Part shown: positions 1-7,977 of the stretch, piece by piece
Layout: the number at the start of each line of letters is the position of its first letter
Position numbering within the stretch: the first letter of the stretch is position 1
From: Candidatus Parcubacteria bacterium
Lineage (GTDB): Bacteria > Patescibacteriota > Minisyncoccia > Phycocordibacterales > Phycocordibacteraceae
DNA length: 36,514 nt
Direction of reading: 5' to 3'
NCBI GenBank assembly: GCA_021731495.1
Contig: JAKFXG010000023.1
Location: 1 to 36,514 of the forward strand
The notes under the pieces: generated by a model
What the model saw: the letters and a program-made list of their open reading frames with translations, nothing else
Told to the model about the DNA's origin: nothing
Databases searched by the model: none
Made by a program: the position numbers and the translations under genes

Positions 1-16
1 ACCTTTAGGGGCAACA

Positions 17-45
17 TTGACGAAGTGTATACGTACGTATATACT
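17..45 (+). promoter_or_regulatory. mazE promoter with overlapping palindromic operator
   Basis: A -35 TTGACG (17-22), a 17-bp spacer and a -10 TATACT (40-45) are visible. A perfect 14-bp palindrome TATACGTACGTATA (28-41) fills the spacer and touches the -10, and GTATATAC (37-44) is a second overlapping palindrome. The ATG at 52 begins 7 nt after the -10, so the transcript should be leaderless. AbrB-fold MazE antitoxins usually repress their own operon at palindromes; that this palindrome is the operator is inference. Confidence 0.7.
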
Positions 46-51
46 CTACAT

Positions 52-303
52 ATGAACACTACAACAATTCAAAAGTGGGGAAACAGTTATGCTGTGCGTC
101 TCCCAAAGGCCGCTATGCACAAGCTGAATCTACAGACGGGTCACTCTGTAGAAATTCGCGAAGAGGCCAATGGCCAAACGCTTTCCATTATTCCCATGCG
201 GCAACGCACCGTTTCTCTCACGGAGATGGTGGCTCGTATTACGAAAAAGAATCAGCATAGTGTCGTTGACTGGGGCGAAGCGATTGGGAAAGAGGCATGG
301 TAG
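52..303 (+). CDS. mazE: MazE-family antitoxin (AbrB/SpoVT fold)
   Basis: 83-residue protein opening MNTTTIQKWGNSYAVRLPK, the classic MazE/AbrB swapped-hairpin N-terminus (K-W-G-N-S-x-A-V-R-L-P). The C-terminal half is charged and probably the disordered segment that wraps MazF. An in-frame GTG at 25 lies inside the promoter, so the ATG at 52 is chosen; it has no Shine-Dalgarno and sits right after a -10 box. Its stop codon overlaps the start of the mazF gene by 7 nt, the usual antitoxin-first order. By family it should bind DNA, repress the operon and neutralise the MazF ribonuclease. Family assignment is strong; the exact toxin pairing follows from adjacency. Confidence 0.88.
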   Translation: MNTTTIQKWGNSYAVRLPKAAMHKLNLQTGHSVEIREEANGQTLSIIPMRQRTVSLTEMVARITKKNQHSVVDWGEAIGKEAW

Positions 304-641
304 CGAAACGCGCATACGTTCCTGACCGAGGCGATGTTGTGTGGCTTGATTTCAATCCTGTTCGCGGACACGAACAAGGAGGAAGGCGTCCGGCGCTCGT
401 TATCTCTCCGGGGAAATACAACGCGAAGTCAGGACTTGTACTCGCATGTCCGATTACTTCTCAGGTGAAAGGGTATCCGTTCGAGGTCGGATTTAAAACA
501 AAAGTCGTGCAGGGCGTAATACTCACCGACCAGATTCGATCGATAGATTGGAAACAACGCCGTGCAGAGAAGGTCGGTGTCGTTTCCGAGTCGGCGATAA
601 CAGAAGTACAGGAACACGTAAGAAAGCTTGTTCTAGAATGA
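297..641 (+). CDS. mazF: MazF/PemK-family toxin endoribonuclease
   Basis: 114 residues with the CcdB/PemK barrel signature: an N-terminal R-G-D-V-V-W-L-D-F-N-P stretch at about 11-21, G-G-R-R-P-A-L-V-I-S-P around 28-38, and C-P-I-T-S-Q near 51-56 holding the conserved Ser/Thr used in catalysis. Members cut mRNA at short single-stranded motifs and arrest growth. The ATG at 297 overlaps the mazE stop, so translation is probably coupled. The stop TGA overlaps the next ATG as ATGA, making a third coupled gene. No truncation is seen. Cleavage specificity cannot be read from the sequence. Confidence 0.88.
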   Translation: MVAKRAYVPDRGDVVWLDFNPVRGHEQGGRRPALVISPGKYNAKSGLVLACPITSQVKGYPFEVGFKTKVVQGVILTDQIRSIDWKQRRAEKVGVVSESAITEVQEHVRKLVLE

Positions 642-805
642 GGTATACCAACGAGCATGAAAGCATCATCCAACTTCAAATCTCGGAGAGCGATGGCGGC
701 TACGTCGCGGAGGGTGTGAGCGTGCCTATCGTGACACAAGGGGATACGCTTGATGAGCTTATCGCGAATATCCGTGAGGTAGTCGGGTTGTACGTAGAAG
801 GGTAG
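638..805 (+). CDS. HicB-like small protein, third gene of the TA operon
   Basis: 55 residues from an ATG overlapping the mazF stop (ATGA, 638-641). The pattern I-I-Q-L-Q-I-S-E-S-D-G-G-Y-V-A-E-G, then T-Q-G-D-T-L-D-E-L-I-A-N-I-R-E-V, matches the partial RNase H-like fold of HicB-type proteins. No HicA toxin is nearby and there is no C-terminal DNA-binding domain, so this is a short orphan HicB-like protein. The four-base overlap suggests coupled translation with mazF, but whether it takes part in the toxin-antitoxin function is unknown. Confidence 0.7.
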   Translation: MRYTNEHESIIQLQISESDGGYVAEGVSVPIVTQGDTLDELIANIREVVGLYVEG

Positions 806-816
806 GTAGAGCGGCG

Positions 817-825
817 TGATACGAT
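817..825 (+). promoter_or_regulatory. Extended -10 of lysK (leaderless start)
   Basis: TG-A-TACGAT (817-825) is an extended -10 element. Six nucleotides separate it from the lysK ATG at 832, so the first transcribed base should lie at or next to the start codon. A short hairpin GGCGT/ACGCC spans the same bases. No Shine-Dalgarno is visible. Confidence 0.5.
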
Positions 826-831
826 ACGCCT

Positions 832-2400
832 ATGCTTTGGGCCGACCGCATAGCCAGTGAGATACGAGACACCTGCAAGCCCCGTGACGGGGCGACATTT
901 CTCATTCGCGACGAAAAGACGCTCTCGGGACGCGTACACGTGGGCTCCATGCGTGGCGTGGCCATCCATGGCCTCGTGAGCGAAGTCCTTACGGAATATG
1001 GAGTTGCAAATGAATTTCGTTACGAGCTCAATGATTTCGATGATTTTGATACGGTACCTGGATATCTAGACCAAGAAAAATTTAGGGAACATCTCGGGAA
1101 GCCGCTCTATGCCGTCCCGAGTCCCGAGGCGGGATTCAAGAATTTTGCAGAGTACTTCGGTGCAGAATTTACTGATGTACACAAAAGGGCTGGCTTCATA
1201 CCGACGTATTACCGTGCAACTGAGTTGTATCGCTCGGGGAAGATGGATCCACTTATCCGTACTGCGCTTGAAAAGGCGGCCGAGGTGCGGCGTATATATA
1301 AGGAAGTATCGGGTTCTACAAAGGCCAATGGGTGGCTCCCAGTCACGGTGGTATGCGAGAAATGCGGAAAGCTTAGAACAACGCGCACCTCAGATTTTGA
1401 TGGAGATACCGTCGCATATGTTTGCGATCAAAATCCTGATGACACCATGTCCTGCGGGCACACAGGCCGCGCTGCTCCCTGGAAAGGGAATGCAAAACTC
1501 CACTGGAAAGTTGATTGGGCGGCAAAGTGGGTCGCACAAGGAGTCGACATTGAAGGCGGGGGCAAGGACCACTCGACCAAGGGCGGTTCGCGCGACGTGG
1601 CGAACCACATCTGCCGCGAGATATTCGGCCAAGAACCGCCGTTCGACATCCCCTATGAGTTTTTCCTCGTGGGTGGAAAGAAAATGTCCTCCTCCAAGGG
1701 CCGCGGCAGTTCTGCAAAGGATATGTGCGACCTCTTTCCGCCTGAAGTGTTCCGCCTCGCTCTCATTGGGAAAGACATCCGTGAGCAGATAGACGTCGAT
1801 CCGCAAGGTGAGTCCGTGCCGCGTCTGTATGACTGGTATGACGAACTGGCGGAGGGTGTGCGCGAAGGGAAGTCCGATGATTACTCGCGGCTCTTTGCGC
1901 TCTGCGAGCTTCCCGAAAATCGCGCGGCACTCACGGCTCCATGGCAAATGCGATTCCGCGAAGTGGCGTTCATCGTGCAAATGGCGCATCTCTCGGTCAC
2001 GGAAGAAGCTGCGCGCGTGAAAGGAAGCGCTTTGACCGAGGACGAGGAGCGCGCGCTCACTGAGCGCGCGCAATATGCAAAGTTCTGGCTCACCATGTAT
2101 GCGCCTGAAGAATTTAAATATGAGCTTCAACAAGAGATGCCGGACGTCGAGCTTACGGATGTTCAAAAGAAGGCGCTCGCTACGCTCGCGGAGTTTCTCC
2201 AGGCGGCAAAACGCACGGGCGAAGAACTGCACTTGCGTCTGCACGAACTGAAGACCGAAATTCCTATTCAACCGAAAGAACTTTTCCAAGCTATCTACCG
2301 GGTGTTCCTGAATCGCGACTCCGGCCCTAAAGCCGGGTGGTTCCTCGCGGGCCTCCCGCAGGATATGGTCATCGCGCGTCTCAAGGAAGCGGTCGCGTAA
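832..2400 (+). CDS. lysK: Lysyl-tRNA synthetase, class I
   Basis: 522 residues, typical length for the Rossmann-fold class I LysRS found in archaea and a minority of bacteria. It charges tRNA-Lys with lysine. The HIGH-equivalent is H-V-G-S at 36-39 and the KMSKS-equivalent is K-M-S-S-S-K-G at 284-290. A zinc-binding insert carries C175, C178, C198 and C208. The C-terminal third is the helical anticodon-binding cage. It stands alone between the toxin-antitoxin genes and a strong terminator, with its own leaderless-type promoter. No class II LysRS occurs in the window. Start chosen at the ATG directly after the -10. Intact. Confidence 0.95.
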   Translation: MLWADRIASEIRDTCKPRDGATFLIRDEKTLSGRVHVGSMRGVAIHGLVSEVLTEYGVANEFRYELNDFDDFDTVPGYLDQEKFREHLGKPLYAVPSPEAGFKNFAEYFGAEFTDVHKRAGFIPTYYRATELYRSGKMDPLIRTALEKAAEVRRIYKEVSGSTKANGWLPVTVVCEKCGKLRTTRTSDFDGDTVAYVCDQNPDDTMSCGHTGRAAPWKGNAKLHWKVDWAAKWVAQGVDIEGGGKDHSTKGGSRDVANHICREIFGQEPPFDIPYEFFLVGGKKMSSSKGRGSSAKDMCDLFPPEVFRLALIGKDIREQIDVDPQGESVPRLYDWYDELAEGVREGKSDDYSRLFALCELPENRAALTAPWQMRFREVAFIVQMAHLSVTEEAARVKGSALTEDEERALTERAQYAKFWLTMYAPEEFKYELQQEMPDVELTDVQKKALATLAEFLQAAKRTGEELHLRLHELKTEIPIQPKELFQAIYRVFLNRDSGPKAGWFLAGLPQDMVIARLKEAVA

Positions 2401-2414
2401 TCAAATATTGGCTT

Positions 2415-2450
2415 AAAACCGGCGTGGCACAGCCCGCGCCGGTTTTATTT
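2415..2450 (+). terminator. Rho-independent terminator of lysK
   Basis: Perfect 10-bp stem AAAACCGGCG (2415-2424) / CGCCGGTTTT (2437-2446), 12-nt loop, followed by a short T-rich tail. It lies 14 nt after the lysK stop and separates it from the mraZ operon. Confidence 0.85.
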
Positions 2451-2455
2451 ATAAA

Positions 2456-2568
2456 GTGGGGATAACCATACTAGGTAAGTGGGGGAAAGTGGAGTAAGCT
2501 TCACTACTAGTGGGATGAAGTGGGGAAACGGGAGTGGTGGCCTATTTCCTCAATAATCTTGCTATATT
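2456..2568 (+). promoter_or_regulatory. MraZ-box-like direct repeats and mraZ promoter
   Basis: GTGG(G/A) units start at 2456, 2479, 2489, 2510 and 2520, with a further GGGA at 2530. Several are exactly 10 bp apart, one helical turn. In E. coli and other bacteria MraZ binds TGGGN repeats with 5-bp spacers (10-bp period) before its own gene, so this is a likely MraZ autoregulatory site. Downstream, TG-C-TATATT (2560-2568) is an extended -10 ending 5 nt before the mraZ ATG. No clear -35 is seen. Confidence 0.75.
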
Positions 2569-2573
2569 TCATC

Positions 2574-3002
2574 ATGTTCATCGGCGAATACCTGCACACT
2601 CTCGATCCCAAGAATCGAATTTCACTTCCAGCAAAGTTTCGGAAGGATCTCGGCCGCTCTGTCGTCATGACGCGCGGCCTTGATCATTGCCTCTTCGTGT
2701 ATCCGAAGAAGGCATGGGCAAAGGAAGCCGAGAGCCGTGCAGTACATGCTGGAGGAACAGCCGCAGCTCGCGGGCTTGCACGTCTTTTTCTTTCGGGGGC
2801 AATGGAGGCAGATGTTGATGCCGCCGGACGGGTGCTCGTACCGGATCATCTAAAGAGCTTCGCTGGTCTTGGAAGCAAGACCGTCATTGCGGGTGTCGCG
2901 AACCGTATTGAAATATGGGATGCAGACGCGTGGAAGAAGTACACGGCCGACATCGAGCGCGATGCCGACGCTTTCGCTGAAAAGATAGGCGACAACAATT
3001 GA
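2574..3002 (+). CDS. mraZ: Transcriptional regulator MraZ
   Basis: 142 residues, normal MraZ length, made of two SpoVT/AbrB-type repeats. The signature D-P-K-N-R-I-S-L-P-A-K-F lies at about 11-22 and its second copy D-A-A-G-R-V-L-V-P near 82-90. MraZ is the conserved first gene of the division/cell-wall cluster; it forms a ring and represses that cluster. An in-frame start at 2520 would add 18 residues encoded inside the repeat region and promoter, so the ATG at 2574 is chosen. GTGGG repeats upstream fit autoregulation. rsmH starts 1 nt after its stop. Confidence 0.95.
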   Translation: MFIGEYLHTLDPKNRISLPAKFRKDLGRSVVMTRGLDHCLFVYPKKAWAKEAESRAVHAGGTAAARGLARLFLSGAMEADVDAAGRVLVPDHLKSFAGLGSKTVIAGVANRIEIWDADAWKKYTADIERDADAFAEKIGDNN

Positions 3003-3003
3003 T

Positions 3004-3957
3004 ATGGAATCTCGCCACGACAGCGTTCTGATGGATGAGGTGCTGAAGGCGCTCGATGTGCAGGCACACGACACGGTCGTGGATGCGACTCTCGGCGGGG
3101 CAGGGCACTTTGCTGCGCTTCTCGCGGCGCTTGGCGAGGGCGGCACAATCGTCGGCATTGATGCCGACCCTGCGGCGGTCGAGCGCGGCCGCGAAGCGTA
3201 CGCGGAAGACCGTCGGACAGAACGTCCGGTCGCGCACCTCGTGAACGATAATTTCCGCAACCTTGAGCGCATCCTTGAACGGCTCCACACCGCTCCCGTC
3301 AATAAGGTACTGTTCGACCTCGGCTGGAGCGGGTACCAGATCAGTGCGCCGCGCGGGTTCTCGTTTCAGAATGAAGAGCCGCTTCTTATGACATATGGCG
3401 AGGGGGGCGAAACAGCGGCCGATATCATCAATAGCGCTTCCGAGGAGGACCTTGCCAATCTCATCTTCACCTATGGCGAAGAAAGTTTCTCGCGGGGCAT
3501 CGCGCGCTCGATTGTCGCGGCCCGTTCGAAAGGGCGGATCCTCACGACTGGTGCGCTTGTGGCGGCCGTTCTCGCTGGTACGCCGCGTTGGTATCACGAC
3601 CGGAAAATACATCCCGCGACGAAAACATTCCAGGCGCTCCGTATTGCCGTCAATGACGAGATCGGCGCGCTCCGTGAAGGGCTCACCGCGGCATTGCACG
3701 TACTCGCGCCAGGCGGGCGGCTGGCGGTTATATCGTTCCACAGTATCGAGGACCGCATTGTGAAAAATATGTTGCGTGACGCGGCCCAGGGTGGCTTGGG
3801 GACGATGAATCCGAAGAAATCGATCACACCGACGCGCGCGGAGGTGCATGCAAATCGGCGCGCGCGGAGTGCAAAGTTGCGCGTGTTCGAGCGGGCCGCC
3901 ACTCATTCTCAGACAAATATTACCAATCCAAATAATGCCGCACTTTCCTATGCGTAA
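3004..3957 (+). CDS. rsmH: 16S rRNA (cytosine1402-N4)-methyltransferase RsmH
   Basis: 317 residues, full length. It methylates N4 of C1402 in the ribosomal P site using S-adenosylmethionine. The SAM-binding motif V-V-D-A-T-L-G-G-A-G-H lies at about 24-34. D-L-G-W-S-G-Y near 103-109 and the family signature K-T-F-Q-A-L-R-I-A-V-N-D-E around 208-220 are clear, and S-F-H-S-I-E-D-R follows. It sits between mraZ and a small membrane protein, the standard dcw order. Its 3' end overlaps the next gene by 8 nt. Confidence 0.96.
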   Translation: MESRHDSVLMDEVLKALDVQAHDTVVDATLGGAGHFAALLAALGEGGTIVGIDADPAAVERGREAYAEDRRTERPVAHLVNDNFRNLERILERLHTAPVNKVLFDLGWSGYQISAPRGFSFQNEEPLLMTYGEGGETAADIINSASEEDLANLIFTYGEESFSRGIARSIVAARSKGRILTTGALVAAVLAGTPRWYHDRKIHPATKTFQALRIAVNDEIGALREGLTAALHVLAPGGRLAVISFHSIEDRIVKNMLRDAAQGGLGTMNPKKSITPTRAEVHANRRARSAKLRVFERAATHSQTNITNPNNAALSYA

Positions 3958-4243
3958 TGTTCTCTCATTTCCGTCCTTTTCAATGGTATCGCTGTGTACC
4001 GGCATTGTTGCGATCCTTCTGGTCGCGTATATCGGCCTCATCGCCACCGTCATGAGTTATGCGACCCTCACCATAGAATTCTCGCAATCAGTCAGAAATG
4101 ACGAAGCGGCGGTCGCAGTGCTCGAATCGACGTACCTCGCGAATGTGGCGCAGCTTACAAATACGGACTACGCTGCCGCGGGCTATGCGAAACCTCTTGT
4201 CGAGACGTTTGTCCGCGCGCAAAGCGCGACGGCATTACGCTAA
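3950..4243 (+). CDS. FtsL-like small membrane protein
   Basis: 97 residues from the ATG at 3950; an alternative ATG at 3935 adds five residues. One strong transmembrane segment (about residues 12-34) follows a short cytoplasmic tail, then a roughly 60-residue extracytoplasmic helical region. This is the topology of FtsL, which stays similar in position and shape but not in sequence. Location between rsmH and the division transpeptidase is where FtsL is expected. Function is inferred from position and topology, not from a sequence match. Confidence 0.6.
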   Translation: MRNVLSFPSFSMVSLCTGIVAILLVAYIGLIATVMSYATLTIEFSQSVRNDEAAVAVLESTYLANVAQLTNTDYAAAGYAKPLVETFVRAQSATALR

Positions 4244-4251
4244 CATCGGGT

Positions 4252-5991
4252 ATGCGTGCACAGTTTCGCTCGCGCATCCGTCTCGTCCTCTTCGTGGTTG
4301 CGTGTGTTGCGCTGTTCATACTCGTGCGGCTCTATTTTGTGCAGATCGTGCATGGAGAGGACTATGCGCAAAAAGCAGATCGGCAATTCGCATCAAGCGC
4401 AAGCGGGCTTTTCGATCGCGGTTCTATCTACTTCACTCGTAAGGACGGCACGCTCATCTCTGCGGCGACGATTGCCACCGGCTTTTTGGTGGCCATAAAC
4501 CCTCAAACACTTGCCGATCCTGAAGCCGCATACGCTGCGGTGGCGTCCGTTGCTTCCTCAACGCCCTCCTTGCGGGACACATTTCTCGCCGCGGCCGCAA
4601 AGAAGAGTCAGGCGCATATTGAAATCATGCACCGCCTTTCAGACGAAGCCGGACAAGCGCTCTCCGCAAAAGACATGCCCGGCGTGCAGGTGCTGCGAGA
4701 ACGTTGGCGGTATTATCCGGGAGCGACGCTTGCCGCTCAGGCGATAGGTATCGTCTCATACGGTTCCGGCGATGAACTCGTCGGTCAAACCGGCCTCGAG
4801 AGAGTCTATGAAGGGTCGCTTTCCCGCTCGGGAGATTCGCTGTACAAAAACTTCTTCGCAGAACTTTTTTCTAATGTCGGGAATCTGCTCGTGGATGCGA
4901 AGGATGCGCGCGAGGGCAGCGTCGTCACGACAATCGAACCGGAAGTTCAGACGCGACTTGAGAACGGTCTTGCAAAACTGAATAAACGCTATTCGAGCAA
5001 ACACTCGGGCGGCATCATCATGGACCCTTCCACGGGAGCGATCGTGGCGCTCGCGACATATCCATCCTACGACGGGAATGATCTGCGGAACGTCAATCCC
5101 TTGCTCCTCGGCAATCCTCTCGTAGAACACGTCTACGAGTTCGGCTCCATCGTGAAGCCAATTACCATGACTTCGGGGCTTGATGCGGGAGTCATTACAC
5201 CGGAGACAACGTACAATGATACCGGCTGCATTACCGTAAACACGGCGCGCATCTGCAATTGGGACTTAAAAGCTCGTGGTGTCGTACCCATGAAGCAGAT
5301 TATCGTCCAATCGCTAAATATCGGCTCTGCGTGGATTGCGACCGAGCTCGGACAAGAGAAGTTTCGCGACTACTTTACCAGGCTTTTCGGGCAAAAGACC
5401 GGCATCGACCTGCCAAACGAGGGCCGCGCGCTTCTCGGCAATCTCTCAAAGCCTCAACAGATCGGGTACGATACCGCAGCCTATGGACAAGGCATCGCGG
5501 TAACGCCGATACAGATGATCCGTGCCCTCGGTGCGATAGCCAATGGCGGTCGCATGGTACAGCCACATCTTGCGAGTGCGGTGCGCCTCAATTCCGGCAT
5601 CGAACGGAAACTCGACTGGGATCAGGAAACGCCGGTCTTTTCAGCCGCCGCTGCACGCGCAACGACGGAGATGATGACGGCGGTCGTCGATGAAAAGCTT
5701 GAGGGCGGCAAGGCAAAGATTCCCACCATGTCGGTTGCGGCAAAGACCGGCACCGCGCAAATCCCCGACGGAAGGGGCGGCTACCACACCGACCGCTTTT
5801 TCCATTCGTTTGTCGGCTTTTTCCCTTCGTATAACCCGCGCTTCATCATCCTGCTCTACACGAACGATCCGCAAGGTGTTGAGTATGCGTCGGAGACCCT
5901 TGACGCGACGTTCCTTGACCTCGTGCATTTTCTCATTGAGTATTATGCGGTGCCGCCCGACCGTGGCTTCGCCACCACGACCTCATCATGA
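4252..5991 (+). CDS. ftsI: Class B penicillin-binding protein, FtsI-like transpeptidase
   Basis: 579 residues. An N-terminal membrane anchor (about 9-30) is followed by a dimerisation region and the transpeptidase domain. All three active-site motifs are present: S-I-V-K (S299, K302), S-L-N (354-356) and K-T-G (498-500). It cross-links septal peptidoglycan outside the membrane. The dimerisation region is short compared with proteobacterial PBP3. It starts 8 nt after the FtsL-like gene and its stop overlaps the murF start, so it is part of one operon. Choosing FtsI over an elongation PBP2 rests on this context. Confidence 0.9.
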   Translation: MRAQFRSRIRLVLFVVACVALFILVRLYFVQIVHGEDYAQKADRQFASSASGLFDRGSIYFTRKDGTLISAATIATGFLVAINPQTLADPEAAYAAVASVASSTPSLRDTFLAAAAKKSQAHIEIMHRLSDEAGQALSAKDMPGVQVLRERWRYYPGATLAAQAIGIVSYGSGDELVGQTGLERVYEGSLSRSGDSLYKNFFAELFSNVGNLLVDAKDAREGSVVTTIEPEVQTRLENGLAKLNKRYSSKHSGGIIMDPSTGAIVALATYPSYDGNDLRNVNPLLLGNPLVEHVYEFGSIVKPITMTSGLDAGVITPETTYNDTGCITVNTARICNWDLKARGVVPMKQIIVQSLNIGSAWIATELGQEKFRDYFTRLFGQKTGIDLPNEGRALLGNLSKPQQIGYDTAAYGQGIAVTPIQMIRALGAIANGGRMVQPHLASAVRLNSGIERKLDWDQETPVFSAAAARATTEMMTAVVDEKLEGGKAKIPTMSVAAKTGTAQIPDGRGGYHTDRFFHSFVGFFPSYNPRFIILLYTNDPQGVEYASETLDATFLDLVHFLIEYYAVPPDRGFATTTSS

Positions 5992-7262
5992 AAAACGCAC
6001 TCAAATCCTTCGTCGCATTTCTCCTCGCGCTCATCGCCCGAGCCGTCCTGCGGCGGTACCATCCCCATATTGTCATGGTGACCGGATCGGTAGGGAAGAC
6101 GTCGACGAAGGACGCAGTTGCGGCGGTGCTCACGACACGTTTCTTCGTACGTAAGAGCGAAAAGAGTTTCAACACTGAATTCGGGGTCCCCTTTACTGTT
6201 TTCGGCGCAGAGAATCCATGGAAGAATCCTTTGGCCTGGGTGTCCCTCTTTAAGAATGCCCTCGCTCTTCTCCTGTTGCCAAATCATTACCCAAATATGC
6301 TTGTGCTTGAGGTGGGAGCAGATCGTCCCGGAGACCTTGCACGTACATTGCGTACCGTGACACCAGATGTTGTCGTCGTGACCCGATTACCAGAAATACC
6401 GGTGCATGTCGAAGCGTATGCATCACCCGAAGCGGTGCGGGAAGAAGAATTTTCGCCGGCGTATGCGCTCAAAGCCTCTGCGCCGCTCATCATTCCGTCT
6501 GATGATCTGTATGCGCTTGATAACGCGATGCGGACGCCGGCTCGCGTCATCTCATACGGTGACACGGACGATGCTACTGTGCGTATACACGATATAGGGT
6601 TCTATGAGGTCGATGGCGCAGTTGCCGGCATGTGTGCGAAGGTGCATTCCGCGGGGGAAGAGGGGACCTGCATCGTAAAGGGATCGGTGGGGAAGGTCCA
6701 AGTTCTTCCCGTTGCCGCCGCGCTTGCGATCGCGTCCGCCTTTTCCATACCGCTTTCTGAAGCGCTTACGGCGCTTGAAAGTTACGAACCGCCGCCCGGA
6801 CGTGGGCGCCTTTTGGCGGGGGGGAATGGGTCCATCATCATTGACGATTCATATAATGCGTCGCCCGCGGCAGTGGAAGAAGCACTTGCGACATTGAAGG
6901 CATTTCCTCACGCGAAGCGCCGCATCGCCGTTCTCGGCGATATGCTTGAACTCGGCCGCTACTCCGTGATGGAGCACGAACGGATCGGCGCGCTTGCGAG
7001 TGAATCGGCTGACATCGTCGTTTCCGTCGGCATTCGCGCCCGTGCTTTTGCCGTAGTGCCGGCTGACCCAAAGGTCATACCATTTGATAATGCTCGCGCA
7101 GCAGCTTCCGGACTGAAGGATTTTGTCCAAGAGGGCGACGTCATTCTCGTGAAGGGCTCCCAGTCGATTCGCACCGAACGTATCGTTCGGGCGCTTCTCG
7201 CAAATCCTGCGGATGCCCCGCGGCTTGTTCGCCAGGAGGAAGGATGGGAGCAGAAGGGGTGA
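5988..7262 (+). CDS. murF: MurF: UDP-MurNAc-tripeptide--D-Ala-D-Ala ligase
   Basis: 424 residues. The ATP-binding loop G-S-V-G-K-T-S-T is at 33-40. MurF hallmarks follow: P-G-R-G-R, D-D-S-Y-N-A-S-P near 284-291 and V-L-G-D-M-L-E-L-G. It adds D-Ala-D-Ala to the UDP-linked tripeptide. The usual N-terminal substrate-binding domain is replaced by a short hydrophobic segment (about 5-20), so the enzyme may sit at the membrane. The start overlaps the PBP stop by 4 nt. No murC, murD or murE occurs in the window. The last bases, including the stop, fall in a 15-bp repeat of the tRNA-Glu 3' end. Confidence 0.93.
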   Translation: MKNALKSFVAFLLALIARAVLRRYHPHIVMVTGSVGKTSTKDAVAAVLTTRFFVRKSEKSFNTEFGVPFTVFGAENPWKNPLAWVSLFKNALALLLLPNHYPNMLVLEVGADRPGDLARTLRTVTPDVVVVTRLPEIPVHVEAYASPEAVREEEFSPAYALKASAPLIIPSDDLYALDNAMRTPARVISYGDTDDATVRIHDIGFYEVDGAVAGMCAKVHSAGEEGTCIVKGSVGKVQVLPVAAALAIASAFSIPLSEALTALESYEPPPGRGRLLAGGNGSIIIDDSYNASPAAVEEALATLKAFPHAKRRIAVLGDMLELGRYSVMEHERIGALASESADIVVSVGIRARAFAVVPADPKVIPFDNARAAASGLKDFVQEGDVILVKGSQSIRTERIVRALLANPADAPRLVRQEEGWEQKG

Positions 7263-7273
7263 CCCTACCGGGA
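7259..7273. repeat. 15-bp direct repeat of the tRNA-Glu 3' end (copy 1)
   Basis: GTGACCCTACCGGGA is identical to 8302-8316, which is the 3' end of tRNA-Glu on the minus strand. Both copies have the same orientation, so they flank 7274-8301. This is the geometry of an attachment-site duplication after integration at a tRNA 3' end. No integrase gene lies between them. Confidence 0.6.
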
Positions 7274-7362
7274 CAGAATTGTATCAATGGCGGGAGTTTG
7301 GATGGGCTTTGCAAAAAGAGATAGAGGTGGCATAGTGCGGGCAGAGTTCCTCAAACTGGAGT

Positions 7363-7977
7363 ATGGCCATGTTCCTGATCCTTCCCAAGATGCACCCCGT
7401 TCTGGACGAGTATCGCAAGCTCCCAATGTTCTTCCTCGCTGGGCCAATCCTGGGTGGTGGCGATTGGCACACGCGGATGTCGGAACTGCTGATGAAGCGG
7501 CTCGACGGTCTCATCGTAGTGAATCCCAGCCGCTATCAGCACTCGCACCCGCACTGCAAATACCGCGAGTACCTCGAAACGGAGACCAAGTACACCAGAC
7601 GGCAGATGCCCGAAATTCAGTTCGAGCGTCAGACTGATTGGGAACGGTACTATCTCGAGCAAGCCGCGGACAAATGGCAGACCGGCTGTATCATCTTCTG
7701 GCTTGCGGAACAAAAAGAGCCGCGGCCGGACGGCATGCCGTATGCCATGGACACTCGTGGCGAGATCGGCGAATGGCGCGGCCACATGATGCGTGATCAT
7801 AATCTGCGCGTCGCCATGGGTGCAGAGAAGAACTTCCCGGGCTTGAGTCAAATCAAGCGCAACTTCGAACTAGCTCTCCCGGGATTCATCATCTATGACA
7901 CAATGGAGGAGGTGGTGGAGAAAGCGGCATTCTTCGCGCATCCAGCCCTTTCCTTTGCCGAGCGCGTTCGAGCGTAA
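7363..7977 (+). CDS. Nucleoside 2-deoxyribosyltransferase-like protein
   Basis: 204 residues. M-F-F-L-A-G-P-I (about 22-29), then W-H-T-R-M, N-P-S-R-Y, a Trp-Glu pair, I-I-F-W-L-A near 110-115 and D-T-R-G-E-I-G-E-W near 130-138 match the nucleoside 2-deoxyribosyltransferase-like family. Members move or hydrolyse deoxyribose on nucleosides; many are encoded by phages or mobile elements. The Glu of G-E-I-G is the likely nucleophile. A start at 7369 has better Shine-Dalgarno spacing (TGGAG at 7357-7361). It lies alone between two copies of a tRNA-end repeat, which suggests a transferred gene. Substrate is not known. Confidence 0.6.
   Translation: MAMFLILPKMHPVLDEYRKLPMFFLAGPILGGGDWHTRMSELLMKRLDGLIVVNPSRYQHSHPHCKYREYLETETKYTRRQMPEIQFERQTDWERYYLEQAADKWQTGCIIFWLAEQKEPRPDGMPYAMDTRGEIGEWRGHMMRDHNLRVAMGAEKNFPGLSQIKRNFELALPGFIIYDTMEEVVEKAAFFAHPALSFAERVRA

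Noticed and set aside
2884-4053. 389-codon frame antisense to rsmH
   Set aside because: Lies opposite a complete, well-conserved rsmH; an open antisense frame caused by codon bias. The same applies to long antisense frames opposite lysK, ftsW, scpA, the M17 gene and aspS.
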